From: Ophiosphaerella korrae
Taxonomy: Eukaryota > Ascomycota > Dothideomycetes > Pleosporales > Phaeosphaeriaceae
Direction of reading: 5' to 3'
NCBI GenBank assembly: GCA_028456385.1
Contig: JALNQF010000041.1
Location: 124,001-188,000 of the forward strand
DNA length: 64,000 nt
Shown here: in pieces, positions 44,776 through 55,964 of the stretch
Layout of the letters: the number at the start of each line of letters is the position of its first letter
Numbering within the stretch: position 1 is the stretch's first letter
Translations under genes and position numbers: made by a program
The notes under the pieces: generated by a model
Database searches by the model: none
What the model saw: only the letters and a program-made list of their open reading frames with translations
Told to the model about the DNA's origin: nothing

Positions 44776-46330
44776 ATGCACCACACTCTGCATCGCCAGG
44801 GCGCTATGGGTCTGGAGGATATCTTCACAGACAAGTTCAACAGTGCCTTCTCTATTGTTCTGACGGTCGTCGTTGTTCTTTCTACTTTCTTCTCCCTCGT
44901 GCTGGTCACCTTACCCAAGCAATATGACCCATACGAGGACAAGGCTGTCAAATTCGTCGACGAAAAGGGCCAAGAAATCAAAGTCAAGACAAGAGATGGA
45001 AAAGACCCTCTGAAGTGGAAGCAGGGGCGGACTATCCAAATTGTTGTCCTGGGCGATATTGGTCGATCGCCTCGCATGCAATACCATGCACTGAGCATTG
45101 CAAAACACGGTGGACGAGTCTTCTTGATTGGGTATCAAGGCATGGTCTATTTGATTCTTTGTTGAGTCAAGTGCTGACTTTCGACTAGAATCAGAACTAC
45201 ATCCTGATATTGTCTCGAATCGGCTGATTCAGATTATCCCACTGGTCCCAGCGCCTGGATTTCTGCGTTCTAGTAGCAAGTTGCTCTTTCCTATCTTGGC
45301 GCCGCTCAAGGCTTTATGGCAAGCACGATCATTGTACAGAGCAATAGGCTATCGCAGCGAACCTGGACGGTGGATGCTTGTTCAAAACCCACCCTCAATA
45401 CCAACTCTTGCCATCGCCGGCCTCGTCTGCTTTCTCCGAAACACTGAGCTGGTCATTGACTGGCACAACTTTGGCTACTCCATCCTCGCGCTTAAACTGG
45501 GTGCTTCACATCCACTTGTCAAAATTTCTGCATGGTATGAGAGGTTGTTCGCCAAGGCCGCTACGCACCATGTCACTGTCACAAACGCCATGACGCGTGT
45601 TCTCAAGAACGAATATGGTGTGACAGCTCAGGCCCTGCATGACCGACCTGCTGCCATATTCAAACCTATCAGTTCCAAAGAACGATCAAGGTTTTTGTCT
45701 TGCTTACCGGAAACAGCACAGTATGCACAAGACCTTTCGCCTTCGTCCAAGACACCCTGGAAACTCATTGTGAGCTCTACTTCTTGGACTGCTGACGAAG
45801 ACTTTTCGCTGCTACTTGACGCTTTGTGCACATACTCTGCCGAAGCGACATCGAAGACACATCTGCCAAAGATATTAGCAATCATCACAGGAAAGGGGCC
45901 ACAGAAGGACTACTACCTAGATCAGCTTCGCAAGCTGAATCAAGAAAAGAAGCTTTTGAACGTCGTGGTACAGACTGCGTGGCTGACACCGGAGGACTAT
46001 GCTCTCCTTCTTGCATCTGCAGACCTAGGCGTCTCTCTACACACCTCATCATCAGGGGTCGATCTGCCTATGAAGGTTGTGGACATGTTTGGTGCAGGGC
46101 TACCTGTGGTTGGCTGGGGTAAGTTTGAAGCGTGGCCTGAGTTGGTCCAGGAAGACGTCAACGGCAAAGGTTTTTCCAGCGCCTCACAACTCGCCTCGCA
46201 ATTAATGGAACTGTTCGACCGAGACGACATATTACTGAGAAAGTTAAAAGAAGGAGCGATGAGAGAGAGCGAGAACAGATGGGACGACGAATGGGATCGT
46301 GTTGGTGGAAAGCTATTCAAACTCAGCTAA
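44776..46330 (+). CDS. ALG1: Chitobiosyldiphosphodolichol beta-mannosyltransferase Alg1
   Basis: Adds the first mannose from GDP-Man to GlcNAc2-PP-dolichol on the cytosolic face of the ER; GT33 family. Exon 1 is 44776-45139 and exon 2 is 45189-46330; 501 residues from this ATG, or 491 if the ATG at 44806 (MGLEDIF) is used; I cannot decide between them. An N-terminal membrane anchor ([20 protein letters not shown]) is followed by [19 protein letters not shown], the family's first glycosyltransferase block. Later blocks are [39 protein letters not shown] and the donor site [20 protein letters not shown]. The 49-nt intron keeps the conserved [11 protein letters not shown] join only with a GC donor (AAG|GCATGG) and the CTAG acceptor. 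The stop lies inside the converging gene at 46313. Confidence 0.94.
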
Positions 46331-46861
46331 GATGTCCAATATCTCCTGTAGCAAATCCACCGCCTCGTCCCTGACGTCGTCGTCGCAATGCACACTCCCA
46401 CAATACGGACACGTCAGGCGCTCCTGAATCCTCTGCACCCTCGCCGCCAAACTCCGGACAGCCAGTTCTAGATCTCTGCCCTCCTCGTCCGTTCCATCCT
46501 CCTCCTCTGTCCCCTCCTCCCACATGTCCCCTAAAACCTCCCAACACCCTTCCTCCCCAACCTCCCCAAAAATCCTCCCCATTTCCCCAAACACCGCCCT
46601 CCGCCCCGCAAACACACCCCCCTCGTCTTCTCCTCGTCCGTCCACCCAAGCCCTATACTCAACGTCCCGCAACACCCCCTGACTCCATCCCCGCTCCCGA
46701 ACCCCCGTGTACCGCTCTGTCCACCGGAAGCGCGCCCGCGCTAATCCATCTTCCGCCATTTTGCGTAGCATGCCGTGTAGCACTCGGATGCGCATCTCTT
46801 CATCTTCAAAGTCAGCGTGGAGTAGCCTGGTGGCTGCGGTGGTGCGTTGTGGGGTTTGCAT
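46313..46861 (-). CDS. Hypothetical 182-residue acidic protein
   Basis: A single-exon minus-strand gene, ATG at 46861, whose last 18 bases overlap the end of the convergent ALG1 coding sequence. The N-terminal 60 residues are helical and basic (MRIRVLHGMLRKMAEDGLAR). The middle is Gly/Glu-rich. The C-terminal part has a short CPYCGSVHC segment that could bind zinc as half of a ribbon, followed by the acidic end [15 protein letters not shown]. No family is recognised. The GC-rich minus strand also opens other frames, but this is the only one with an ATG, a non-repetitive composition at both ends and a putative metal site. A TC-rich leader lies upstream (about 46870-46960 on the complement). 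Confidence 0.6.
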   Translation of the reverse strand: MQTPQRTTAATRLLHADFEDEEMRIRVLHGMLRKMAEDGLARARFRWTERYTGVRERGWSQGVLRDVEYRAWVDGRGEDEGGVFAGRRAVFGEMGRIFGEVGEEGCWEVLGDMWEEGTEEEDGTDEEGRDLELAVRSLAARVQRIQERLTCPYCGSVHCDDDVRDEAVDLLQEILDILAEFE

Positions 46862-47791
46862 GGTGAGTGGTTGGAGTGTGTGTATGTAGTGGGATGAAGG
46901 TGGATAGTCGTGTGCGGTGACGACGAGGTTGTTGGAGGTTTGGTGAGATGAAGTAGTTGTTGTTTGTAGTCAAACAAGTAGTCGAAAGTGTAATCAGAGG
47001 AGCTGGTCGCATTTGCATTGGACTTGAGTATAATCGCACATAAAATTCAGACAAGACAACAAACCGTAGCTTCGACCAAAAAGCCGCACAAAACCCCATC
47101 TATATAACTCTCACTACGAAAATAAAATAAAATAAAATTCCTAGAAATTAAATCCGGTTCGCTTTTACTCTAGAGGTGGGTTGAGACTTGAGGACTACCC
47201 CGCCCATGGTATTATTATTCTACATTTTTTTGGGGGGGGAGGGGGAGGGGGGGGCATCCGCGTCTAGATACAGGGTAGCAACAACGATTCCGTACCGCGC
47301 TCGAGCTGCCATGTCCCAGCAAGGGGTACTCATATGTACAACGCCAGATTCCACCCCAAGTGTAATTCCTCTGTGTCGATGAAGCGCAAAAAAGCAGAAA
47401 AAACCTCTCCTAGCACACTTGACAACACAGATGTTACTACACACAATCGACCATATATTCTAGAATTACAAGATTACCAAGTCTCTACTACGCCCATCTA
47501 GCGCCTTTTTGTAAAAAAAAAAGAAAAAAAAAAGTTTACAAGTAAAAAATCTGGGTATTCGTGGCCAAACAGCCCTTTTTTTTTCATCGAAAACATGATC
47601 CGCCATGCCAAAAACGCACGCTATGCCAAACAAAAGAAAGATGCCCACGAAAAACCTTGACCCAAACTCCGCCCCTGAATCAAACCTATGGACCCTCCAA
47701 AAAACCCAGCCTCATCCTCCCCCCCAACCCCTACGGTTCGAACGAACCTCAAGCCGGAGTCACCGGCCTTGTGCGCGCCTTGCTCGTCGCC
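46862..47791. other. Intergenic with homopolymer-rich patches
   Basis: No gene seen. It includes the 5' leader of the minus-strand gene, a G-rich purine tract (about 47228-47252), A-runs around 47513-47533 and a C-rich patch near 47715. Confidence 0.5.
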
Positions 47792-49537
47792 CTAGAACCC
47801 CCCCTTCCGCCCTGCCGCTTGTTTGCCGCCCTCACTCGGAACAAGCATGCGGTCCTCAGGCCCCAACGCGCCCGTCAACCACTGGCCCATATGCGATTCC
47901 CAGCGGCGCAAGTCCTCGCCCTTGGTCGCCTCGCGTAGCCGGCGATGGCGTACTAGCCGCTCGGCAACTTGCTGTAGCACGACGGCGGGCGTCTGGTACT
48001 CCTTGAAGCCGCCGGGGCTCTCGAGGTGTGTGCGCGTGAGGTAGGCGGAGGTCGCGGCCTCCATGCGCGACAGGGTTTTCCCGCCATTGACAGTCTCCGT
48101 TTTGTTCGTACGGGGATCAGTCCATTGGCCGCGCTCCCAGTTGTCGAGTTTGAGATCGTGCAGGCCTTTGTCGACGTTGAGGCGCTTGTACCAGCGGTGT
48201 TCACCGCGGGCGATGATGCGCATGTTGGTGTGTTGTTTTTCGCCCTCGGTGTATTTGATCAGGACGTTTTTGAAGACGGCGAACTTCTCGCTCCATTTTT
48301 GGAGGATACGCAGTTTGCCGAGGGGGCCGGGCCAGACGGCGGCGAAGCCGTCGTTGGCAGTGTTGGGGCGGCCGGTGCCGATGGAGAGGAGGAGGGCGGG
48401 CTCGTGGGCATCGCCGTGCATGGAGCCGTGTTCGCTGTAGGCGGCGAAGGAGGGGTTGTTTTCGCGGATGCCGCCGTCTTTGAAGCCCATGCGTTCATTT
48501 TTGACATCGGCTATGAGCATGTCGAAGTAGAAGGGGGCGGCGGAGGTGGCGCGGGTGACTTGCCAGATTTTGAGCTTGTCGGCGCCTTCGTTATAGGTGA
48601 TGGCCCACGGGGGGAAGGTATGTTCGCTGTATTTGTGGTTGTAGGAGCGGAGGAGGTAGGCTTCGCCGATTTGACCGGAGTGTGTTGCGGTTAGACAAAT
48701 GCTGGGCGAGTTAGCAGTGTCGTGAGACAAGCGTGGGGGGGCTTGGGGTGGTTTTCCAGGCACGAGCAATGTTCTGATAGAGCAGGCTGATGGCTTTGAA
48801 AGTTCTTGGAGCTCTCAAAACAATGCGCAGAAGAAAAGGTAGAATTCAAGAACTTACGATTGGCATATGCGCTCCACAGGCTGCGTACTTGACGCGCTAC
48901 CAGACCAAGTTTGCGATTCCCCCAACGAGCTATTCTCAGACTGTATAGTAGTAACGGGCTCGTCCTCTTCAGGATGCCACGGATACCAGTCGTCGCCATC
49001 GCAATCCGGATGATGTTTGCAGTACTGACTGACAATCTCTTGTACGGCCTTCTCCAGGGGCTTGTGGTAGTACTTGGTAGCTAGCGGCAAGACGTTCCGC
49101 CGGTGACCAAATAGCTCGTGCCCGACACGGCGGTAGATGTCAAGGCATTGTGGAACTGTCATGCGCAGGCGCGCCAACATGACTGATATCAAGCCACCGG
49201 TGCTGGTGCCGTACATGTAGTCGAAGTAGTGGCAGGGCAGCAGTTCGTCCTCGTTGAATTCGTTGCGTACGCTGCCCGCCACAGGACCCTCTTCCCTCTG
49301 TAGTCGTCGTTCGCATTCGGCGATTTCGTGCATGAGTTGCTTCAGTATGAGCAGGCTGGAGTAGCCTCGTATTCCACCGCCGTCTAGTGTCAAGATTAGA
49401 TCCTCCCAGCAGTTCTCCCTAGTAACACCCATCTTCCACGTCTCCCCAGTCTTGTCCTGCGAGGTTGCCGTGGTGGCCATTGTGCGGATACTCAGCGGCC
49501 GTGAGTTTGGCGTGGACTGGGCAGGCGGCTGGAGCAT
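47792..49537 (-). CDS. Patatin-like phospholipase
   Basis: Exons 49537-48858 and 48701-47792, joined across a 156-nt intron (GTAAGT...CTAAC...CCAG), encode 529 residues. The patatin catalytic dyad is intact: oxyanion loop DGGGIRG (52-58), nucleophile elbow YGTSTGG (Ser112) and Asp302 in FKDGGIRENNP. Splicing gives RICQSSICLTATH, then YLLRSY, as in family members. Such cytosolic or membrane-associated enzymes hydrolyse acyl chains from glycerophospholipids; a role in lipid remodelling is inference. The C-terminal 150 residues are charged, with no membrane segment. The long open frame on the opposite strand is an antisense shadow. The start may be the second Met (MATTATS, residue 20). Confidence 0.93.
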
Positions 49538-50945
49538 CTTGACGATGGGCGCGTTAGCTTTTTGTATGTATTGCAGCGTGCAGAGAGGGAGGCTCGTTGC
49601 CAGAGGGGGGTGGCGGTAGGAAAGGCAGGGCGCGCAGGAGAGGGCAAGTGTGCGCAGGACTGACTGACTGCAGCGAGGGCCCGGCAGTATTCAGGCAGAC
49701 AAGAGGAGGCTCATGACAGCTTGCGCGCACAGGAACGGGGTGTGGGTGCGGTGCATGGTTACAGGCTAGTGGGTGCGGGAGTGGCTGGCACTGCCGTCGT
49801 CTGCTGGGGCTACTTACTCGTGGCTTGTGAGCACTTGGTTTACTGTTCCTTTTGGGGGAGCTGTGCTGCGCCCTCGGGGGTCATGGAGGGCATGTTTGCC
49901 TCGACGTGTAACTGAACGGGGAGCGTGCATTCTACCACCCTGGAGGCACTGACTTTGTATGTGCTTTCAAGTTGGCGACGGCATCAGGGGTACGCTGTGA
50001 CCAGTGCTATGGGTGCCGATAAAGTGATGAGATCAGCCCGTCCGTCCTTGCGGCCCTGGCCATGCGTCGGGGGAATATTACATCACTTTGTCAAGACAGC
50101 CTCAGGTTCAAACACTCTCGCCTGCCCGAAGAGGAGAGGTAGGCAGTCATGGTGCACAAGCGAATGTTTATGCAGTCTGTCTTTCTCAGCCTGAGTCCAG
50201 ATGACGCTCCCGTGTGATGAGGGCGAGGATGTGGCTATTGGCTCGTCCCAACCAGGGCATGGACGGTGAACAGAGTCACCTGCATGGCGTTTTCGTCCTA
50301 CAGAAGCAAGTGACACGGAATGCTTGATTGCTTTTCTTGAAGTTTCGGCTTGGGCGGATGTGTATATTCGAGAGCAAATTCGCCTCGGTTTGTTTCAAAG
50401 AGAGAGTATTGGGGCTGCTGGCGTGCGTGCGCGGCGGTGAGGTTCCATTCAGCTGAGGACTTGACACAGTCTCAGCTTGAGACTCAGAGTCACTGTTGCA
50501 GGCAAGCTTCACACAGCGATGACCTATCATCATTCAACTTGGTTTAAACTTTGCGAAAATGCACGCTTCTTAGTCACAGCCAATTGCTGTCGTCGCCTGC
50601 ACTGCCCCACCGCTCACCAATCAAACAGTAGGCTGGCCAGGCCTGGCATCACGGCATCAGCCACGTCTCGCTGGTAATGCCGAGAGGCGAGGTGAGGCGA
50701 GGCGCAGTGACTGTGTGACGCAGTCCAGATTCCTCTGTTCGTCACTCCCACCTCCAAATCACCAGACTCCCACGACCTTCCCTATACAAACTCACCGCGG
50801 GCCCTGGCCACCAGTTTGCAACCTACGAACGCACACCGCCCTTACAAAGCGAAAACAAAACACATCAACACCCGCCACTACGCGCCCGTCTGTGCCCGTC
50901 TGCCGCCCGCCTCAGTCGAGCCTCACCTTGCACTCTCGCCTTGGA
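49538..50945. other. Intergenic region, divergent promoters
   Basis: A 1.4-kb gap between two divergently transcribed genes. No supported gene is seen. The segment before 50946 is C/A/T-rich (caccctctcaaatcaccag-like) and looks like a long 5' leader of the gene at 50946. Confidence 0.5.
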
Positions 50946-51524
50946 ATGCACGACGAGACTATGACCTTTAAATCAATGTCAACCTCTGGCACTTCCTCCA
51001 GCAAGGCAAGCACGCTGTTTGACCTGGACGAAAAGAGCAGCAAACCTATTCTTGTATACAAGTATCGCTCAGGTGCCAAAGAGCTCGAGGTCAGGACCGA
51101 GCAAGACCTTTGTAGGGAGCTTGACGACGGTATGTTGTTCTGTGACACCTGCGCCCTTTCTGCCACTGACACAGCCTCGCCAGACCCCAACCTGCCCTTT
51201 GTACGCGTCACCAGGAAGTCAATACCCCGGGGCTACAGCCGCCTGGACATCTTAGGCGAGGATCTCATGCTGCCTGAAGAGCGGCAAAAGTACGCAGACA
51301 AGCCCACACTCAAGGTGTCTGTCGCCAATGTCGGGCTGCCCAGGCTGGCCAAGTGGAAGCACATGATCATGGGCAGTTACGAAGACCTATACATTGTGTC
51401 GCGCTCGCCCTCGCAGACGCCGGAGTCGAGCAACCACAACAGTCCTGAGTCCTCGCAGCATGTCAGCCCGGCCACCACCTTTCCTACCGACACTGCGCAT
51501 CCCCGGCGGGAGGCCGAGGAATAA
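50946..51524 (+). CDS. Hypothetical protein, 192 residues
   Basis: A single-exon frame from ATG 50946 (alternative ATG at 50961). The N-terminus is Ser/Thr-rich and disordered. Residues about 30-150 look folded: SKPILVYKYRSGAKELEVRT, a Cys pair in MLFCDTCALSA, then FVRVTRKSIPRGYSRLDIL and KWKHMIMGSYEDLYIVSRSP. The tail is Ser/Pro-rich with SPESSQHVSP. No signal peptide, membrane segment or known domain is seen. I cannot assign a function. Codon use and the CT/CA-rich leader support a real gene. Confidence 0.65.
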   Translation: MHDETMTFKSMSTSGTSSSKASTLFDLDEKSSKPILVYKYRSGAKELEVRTEQDLCRELDDGMLFCDTCALSATDTASPDPNLPFVRVTRKSIPRGYSRLDILGEDLMLPEERQKYADKPTLKVSVANVGLPRLAKWKHMIMGSYEDLYIVSRSPSQTPESSNHNSPESSQHVSPATTFPTDTAHPRREAEE

Positions 51525-52177
51525 GGTACATGTGATAATCTCATACGTCTTTCATTACTGTACGATACGATACCCTACGAGCATGGCTCAGCAGCATGGC
51601 GCAAATGGAGTTCTCGTTTCATAGTCGCTCGTTAATTTTCGTTGAGTTGGACCAAAATAGTCGTAGTTTATTGAGCCATAGTTCAATCTCATTCTCGCGA
51701 TGTAATTGTCGCATCGCAATGAATCGCCTTTCTCGTTGAGATGTGGCCAACAAAAGGATGTTGTTGGTGTAACAACTCGTCAAAAAAAACGTCATCACGC
51801 TGTTGATCCGCCCCGCCTAGCCGCAACATGATCCCAATCCTTCAAGTCATGCAGGTAACAGGAAAGAAAAGGCGAGTGTGTTGTTTGGGCATGGCAACGC
51901 GGGTCTCGCAGGACGGCAGCTCCAAGCTACCCACACGTGGGCACGTCGGGCCTTCCCAATTGGCTAGATAGCTTGGCAGGTGGTGCTGTGGGAACCGGAG
52001 ATCGACCACCAGTCTAAGCTTGTCCAGACTCTGCTTTGTATCCTGCAGTGCAGTGTGAAGCTCTGTCTTTAGCTCAGTCTTTGTCTTCGTCGTCGTCGTC
52101 GTTTCTCCTTTGCCTTTCCTTGATTCCGATTTAATTCAGGCTTTATTCTGACTTGCTCAGACTCAATTGCGCCCGGC
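51525..52177. other. Intergenic: VTC4 promoter and 5' leader
   Basis: Contains the CACGTGGG box at 51934-51941 and a pyrimidine-rich leader with CGTCGTCGTCGT repeats around 52086-52107. No gene otherwise. Confidence 0.6.
51934..51941 (+). promoter_or_regulatory. Pho4/NUC-1-type site CACGTGGG
   Basis: A perfect CACGTGGG, the high-affinity Pho4 half-extended E-box, 237 nt upstream of the VTC4 start codon. In yeast VTC genes belong to the phosphate (PHO) regulon and in Neurospora NUC-1 recognises CACGTG. Regulation here is inferred from the site and the gene together. Confidence 0.6.
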
Positions 52178-54648
52178 ATGAGGTTCGTAGCCAATCGCGC
52201 AGGACCATGATGTCAACGGGAACTAATGCGAGCGCAGGTTCGGTCAGCAATTGAAGCAGTCCCTCAACAAGGAGTGGATCTTCAACTACATTGAATATGA
52301 CACCCTTAAGAACGCGCTTCGTGTCCACCATGCCTGGGACGAAAAGTCGGAGCAGAGCTTCGTCGAGCAGCTCGAGAAGGAGCTCGACAAGGTCTACACT
52401 TTCCAGCGCGTCAAGAGCGAGGAGATCATTCGTCGCATAGCATCGTCGGAGAAGGAGGTCAATGATGCCGTTGCTCGAGTGCAGCAGCAGCAGCGGCGGC
52501 GGCGGCCCGGCCAGAGTACCGGCTCGATCGAGGAAGACTTTGACTTGCTCGAGGAGGATCTGAGCGACATCATTGCCGACGTGCATGATCTAGCAAAGTT
52601 CACCCAGCTCAACTACACGGGCTTCCAGAAGATTGTCAAAAAGCACGACAAGAACACTAGATGGTTCCTCAAGCCCGTCTTCGCCTCACGTCTCAAGCGC
52701 AAGCCCTTCTTCCAGGACAATTATGACTCGTACGTCGTCACCCTGTCTAGGCTCTACGACATTGTCCGCACCCGAGGCAACCCCATCCAGGGCGACTCGG
52801 CTGCAGGAGGCAAGCAGCAGAACTTTGTTCGCCAAACTACAAAGTACTGGGTGCACCCGGATAACATTGTCGAGCTGAAGCTCATCATCCTGAAGCATCT
52901 TCCTGTCCTCGTCTTCAACCCTAACAAGGAATTCAACGAAGACGACTCGGCCATCACCTCCATCTACTTTGACAACACCGACACATGGGAGCTATATGAG
53001 GGTCGCTTGAAGAAGACGGAAGGTGCTGAGGCTATTCGCCTGCGCTGGTACGGAGACATGTCCAGCGACACCATCTTCATCGAGCGCAAGACGCATCGTG
53101 AAGACTGGACAGGTGAGGAGTCGGTCAAAGCACGTTTCAAGCTCAAAGAGAAGAATGTCAATTCCTACCTGTGCGGCGAATTGAAGCCCGAACAAATATT
53201 CGAGAAAGAGCGTAGGGAGCAGAAGAGACCGGAAAAGGACATTGCTTCGGATGAGCAGCTCGCCCGAGAGATTCAGTACCGCGTCCTCACCCGCAAGCTG
53301 GAGCCCGTTACACGTTCTTTCTATCATCGTACCGCCTTCCAGCTCCCTGGCGATGCCCGTGTCCGTATTTCGCTTGACACAGAACTCACCATGACCCGCG
53401 AAGATAACCTCGATGGCAAAAATCGCTCTGGCAGCAATTGGCGCCGGACTGACATTGGTGTCGACTGGCCTTTCAAGCAACTCCCAGACGAAGACAAAGA
53501 ATTGTTCCCCTATGCTGTTCTCGAAGTTAAGCTACAGACGCAGGCTGGACAAGAGCCCCCTCAATGGATCCGTGACCTCACGGCTTCTCACCTTGTCGAG
53601 GCTGTGCCAAAGTTCTCCAAATACATCCACGGCACAGCCACCCTGAATCCTAAGCGAATCCATCTCATTCCTTACTGGTATCCTCAGATGGATGTCGACA
53701 TCCGCAAGCCTGTTAGCCACAAGTTCGGCATCGAGCGACCAGGCGCAAGCAACGAAATCAGCACTAGCGGTGGTCTAGATGACGGCAGTGACTATGAGGA
53801 TGCCAGGATTGGTCTTCCATCTGCTAACAGTACAGAAGATGACGATCATTTGAGGACTCTCCGCCAAGCTCGCGACACCATGGAGCAAAACGAGCTCGAC
53901 CACCAACGCTCTTACGGCACTATAACCAACAGCAACGACCCCAACACGCTCGACGTCGAAGAGCGCGTTGCTGCCGGCCGCAATCGCAATGATGACTATC
54001 CTATCTATGACTCGGACAGCGACGACGAAGACTCAGATATCGACTTTACTACTCGCCACCAAAGCTTCCTCCGCTCCGCCCGCAAATGGGCCGAACATAC
54101 CGCCTCCACAATCGGCACATCCCTCCTCTCCATCGTCCCGCACCCCACGCCCACCGACGTCGGCGACGGCGGCTTCACCCTAGGTGTGCCATCCTGGAAA
54201 CAAGCCGGTGCCGTCAAGCGCTTCAAAGCGCCCAAAGGAAAACGTAGGTTCCAATACCGCAGACCATACACAGACAACTAACATCCACACAGGCATTCAC
54301 GTCCCCGTCCGCGTCGAGCCCAAAGTCCAACTCGCCACCGAACGCACCTTCCTCTCCTGGCTCGAATTCTCTATCCTCATCGGCTCCATTGCAGCCACCT
54401 TGCTCAACTTTGGCGACCCGCTTTCGCTCACTGCCGCCTGGGCTTTTACGGCCGTTGCACTGGGCGCCCTGACATATAGCGCGTCGCTGTATCTGTGGCG
54501 TGTGACGAAGATTCGCGAACGTAGGGCGGTCGTGTATCATGATTGGTGGGGTCCTACAGTGCTTTGTGTCGGGCTTTTGGCGGCTATTGGGGTGAGTTTT
54601 GGGGTTAGGATTGTGGGGGGTGGATGGGAGGGGGGATTAAAGGGGTAG
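52178..54648 (+). CDS. VTC4: Vacuolar transporter chaperone 4, polyphosphate polymerase
   Basis: The catalytic subunit of the VTC complex makes polyphosphate from ATP and threads it into the vacuole. Exons: 52178-52182 (only ATGAG), 52238-54243 and 54293-54648; introns of 55 and 49 nt; 788 residues. The 5-nt first coding exon is needed to give [15 protein letters not shown], the conserved start of the SPX domain. SPX (1 to about 170) carries the inositol-pyrophosphate-binding lysines in KIVKKHDK. The VTC tunnel domain (about 190-490) has the basic and acidic residues of the active site, in [20 protein letters not shown] and AVLEVKLQ. A long acidic linker with [10 protein letters not shown] follows. 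The C-terminal DUF202 domain has three membrane helices starting at [19 protein letters not shown]. Length is slightly above yeast Vtc4 (721). Confidence 0.96.
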
Positions 54649-55964
54649 AGTGAATGGATTGGAGAGGGGATTGGGATGGGAGAGAGGAAGGGAGGGAGGG
54701 AGGGAGGGGGGGAAGTGTGTATTGATAGTGAATGAGGTTTGGTGTGGGGGTGGTGTGTACGTTTAGCGTTGGGTAGTAATTTTGTGGGTGTTTTTTTTTT
54801 TGGATTGGGTGCTGTGTGTGGTTGTGTGTTCTCATGCTAACTCTGTGAATGTTTAGTTGTGGAGGTGTATAAGTTGTGATGAAAGGGTAGGAGGGTCAGA
54901 ATAGGAAAGGTTCAGGTTGATTTGGGTCAGGAGGTATAATTGTCCACATAAAAATAGTATATGACAAGGCATTTCGTACAAACAGCTGGTAGGCAGCTTT
55001 TCTAATCACGATCACAAAACCGGTATATACAAACTACAGTTGACGATATTCTTTCACTTGTCCTCGTAAACCAACGGCAGTGCTGAGGATGAGGTGAAGG
55101 CCAAGCTTTAGCACGAGCGGCCTGGCCCCTATAAAGTCAAGCATCTCAACTTTATTTCTCCTGAATCTAGCAAACATGCGTGTGGAACTATACTCGGCGC
55201 GAAAAAGCACCGTAGGGTTTCGATGATATAAACATTATACAAACACGAGTATATTTGTTCGTGGGGAGAGTATCTGCGTTATGAGTAGAGCGAAGAGCAC
55301 TCAGGTAGCACCAAGGTGGCAGTCACTGCAGTGTCAAGCGTGCTTGATTTCTGTAGAGAAGGATACTCGAAGACCCACCAGGACGATTATTAGCCTCCGA
55401 AGTACAGTATCATTCTACATGGGACATTTATCATTAATCTCCCTGCCTTTATGCTGCACAGCAACACGCGGCAGCCGATCCTCACCGCCACCCACCACAA
55501 ACCCCGCCGTCGCATAACAGCCCCGTAAGGAATTCCAGGTCCATCACACACTCCAGACCCGAAGAGCCAAGATGCCAATGCCACGATATAAGTATCGAAG
55601 CCTGCGATAATGTCCGGCTGTTCAAACGATGGGAATGCGCTAGCCGCAAGTAGGAATAGCGCCCGCGTCAACCGTCCTCGTTTCAGACGTCACACGTCTC
55701 ATATCATATTTCCCGCTTGGAGAGCATGTCTGGATAGCCGTTTGTAGTTCGTTCGCCCGTTTCCACCATCCTGCGGTTTGCACAGGGCATGAAGGCTTCG
55801 AGTGCGACCTCAATGCACCGCTTTGTGCCGGAATCGGATGTCCTTTAATGACTTGGACAGCCGGATGTCGCGGTGAGAGGCTTTCGTGCTGTCTTGCCCT
55901 TTGACGTTTTATTTTTTATTTTTTTCCCCCTCATTCTGAACAGAATGAGCATCGTTGCTGTGCA
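54649..55964. other. Intergenic region with G-rich purine tract
   Basis: No supported gene. Between 54655 and 54710 there is a GGGA-repeat purine tract (possible G-quadruplex on the plus strand), probably in the VTC4 3' UTR. The part before 55965 is a T-rich stretch (ttttattttttattttttt) and promoter. Confidence 0.5.

Noticed and set aside
47728..47750. GGTTCGAAC, resembling a tRNA B box
   Set aside because: No A box or foldable cloverleaf found around it; no tRNA gene could be supported anywhere in the window.
48026..48694. Plus-strand frame of 222 codons
   Set aside because: Antisense shadow of the patatin-like phospholipase exon 2.
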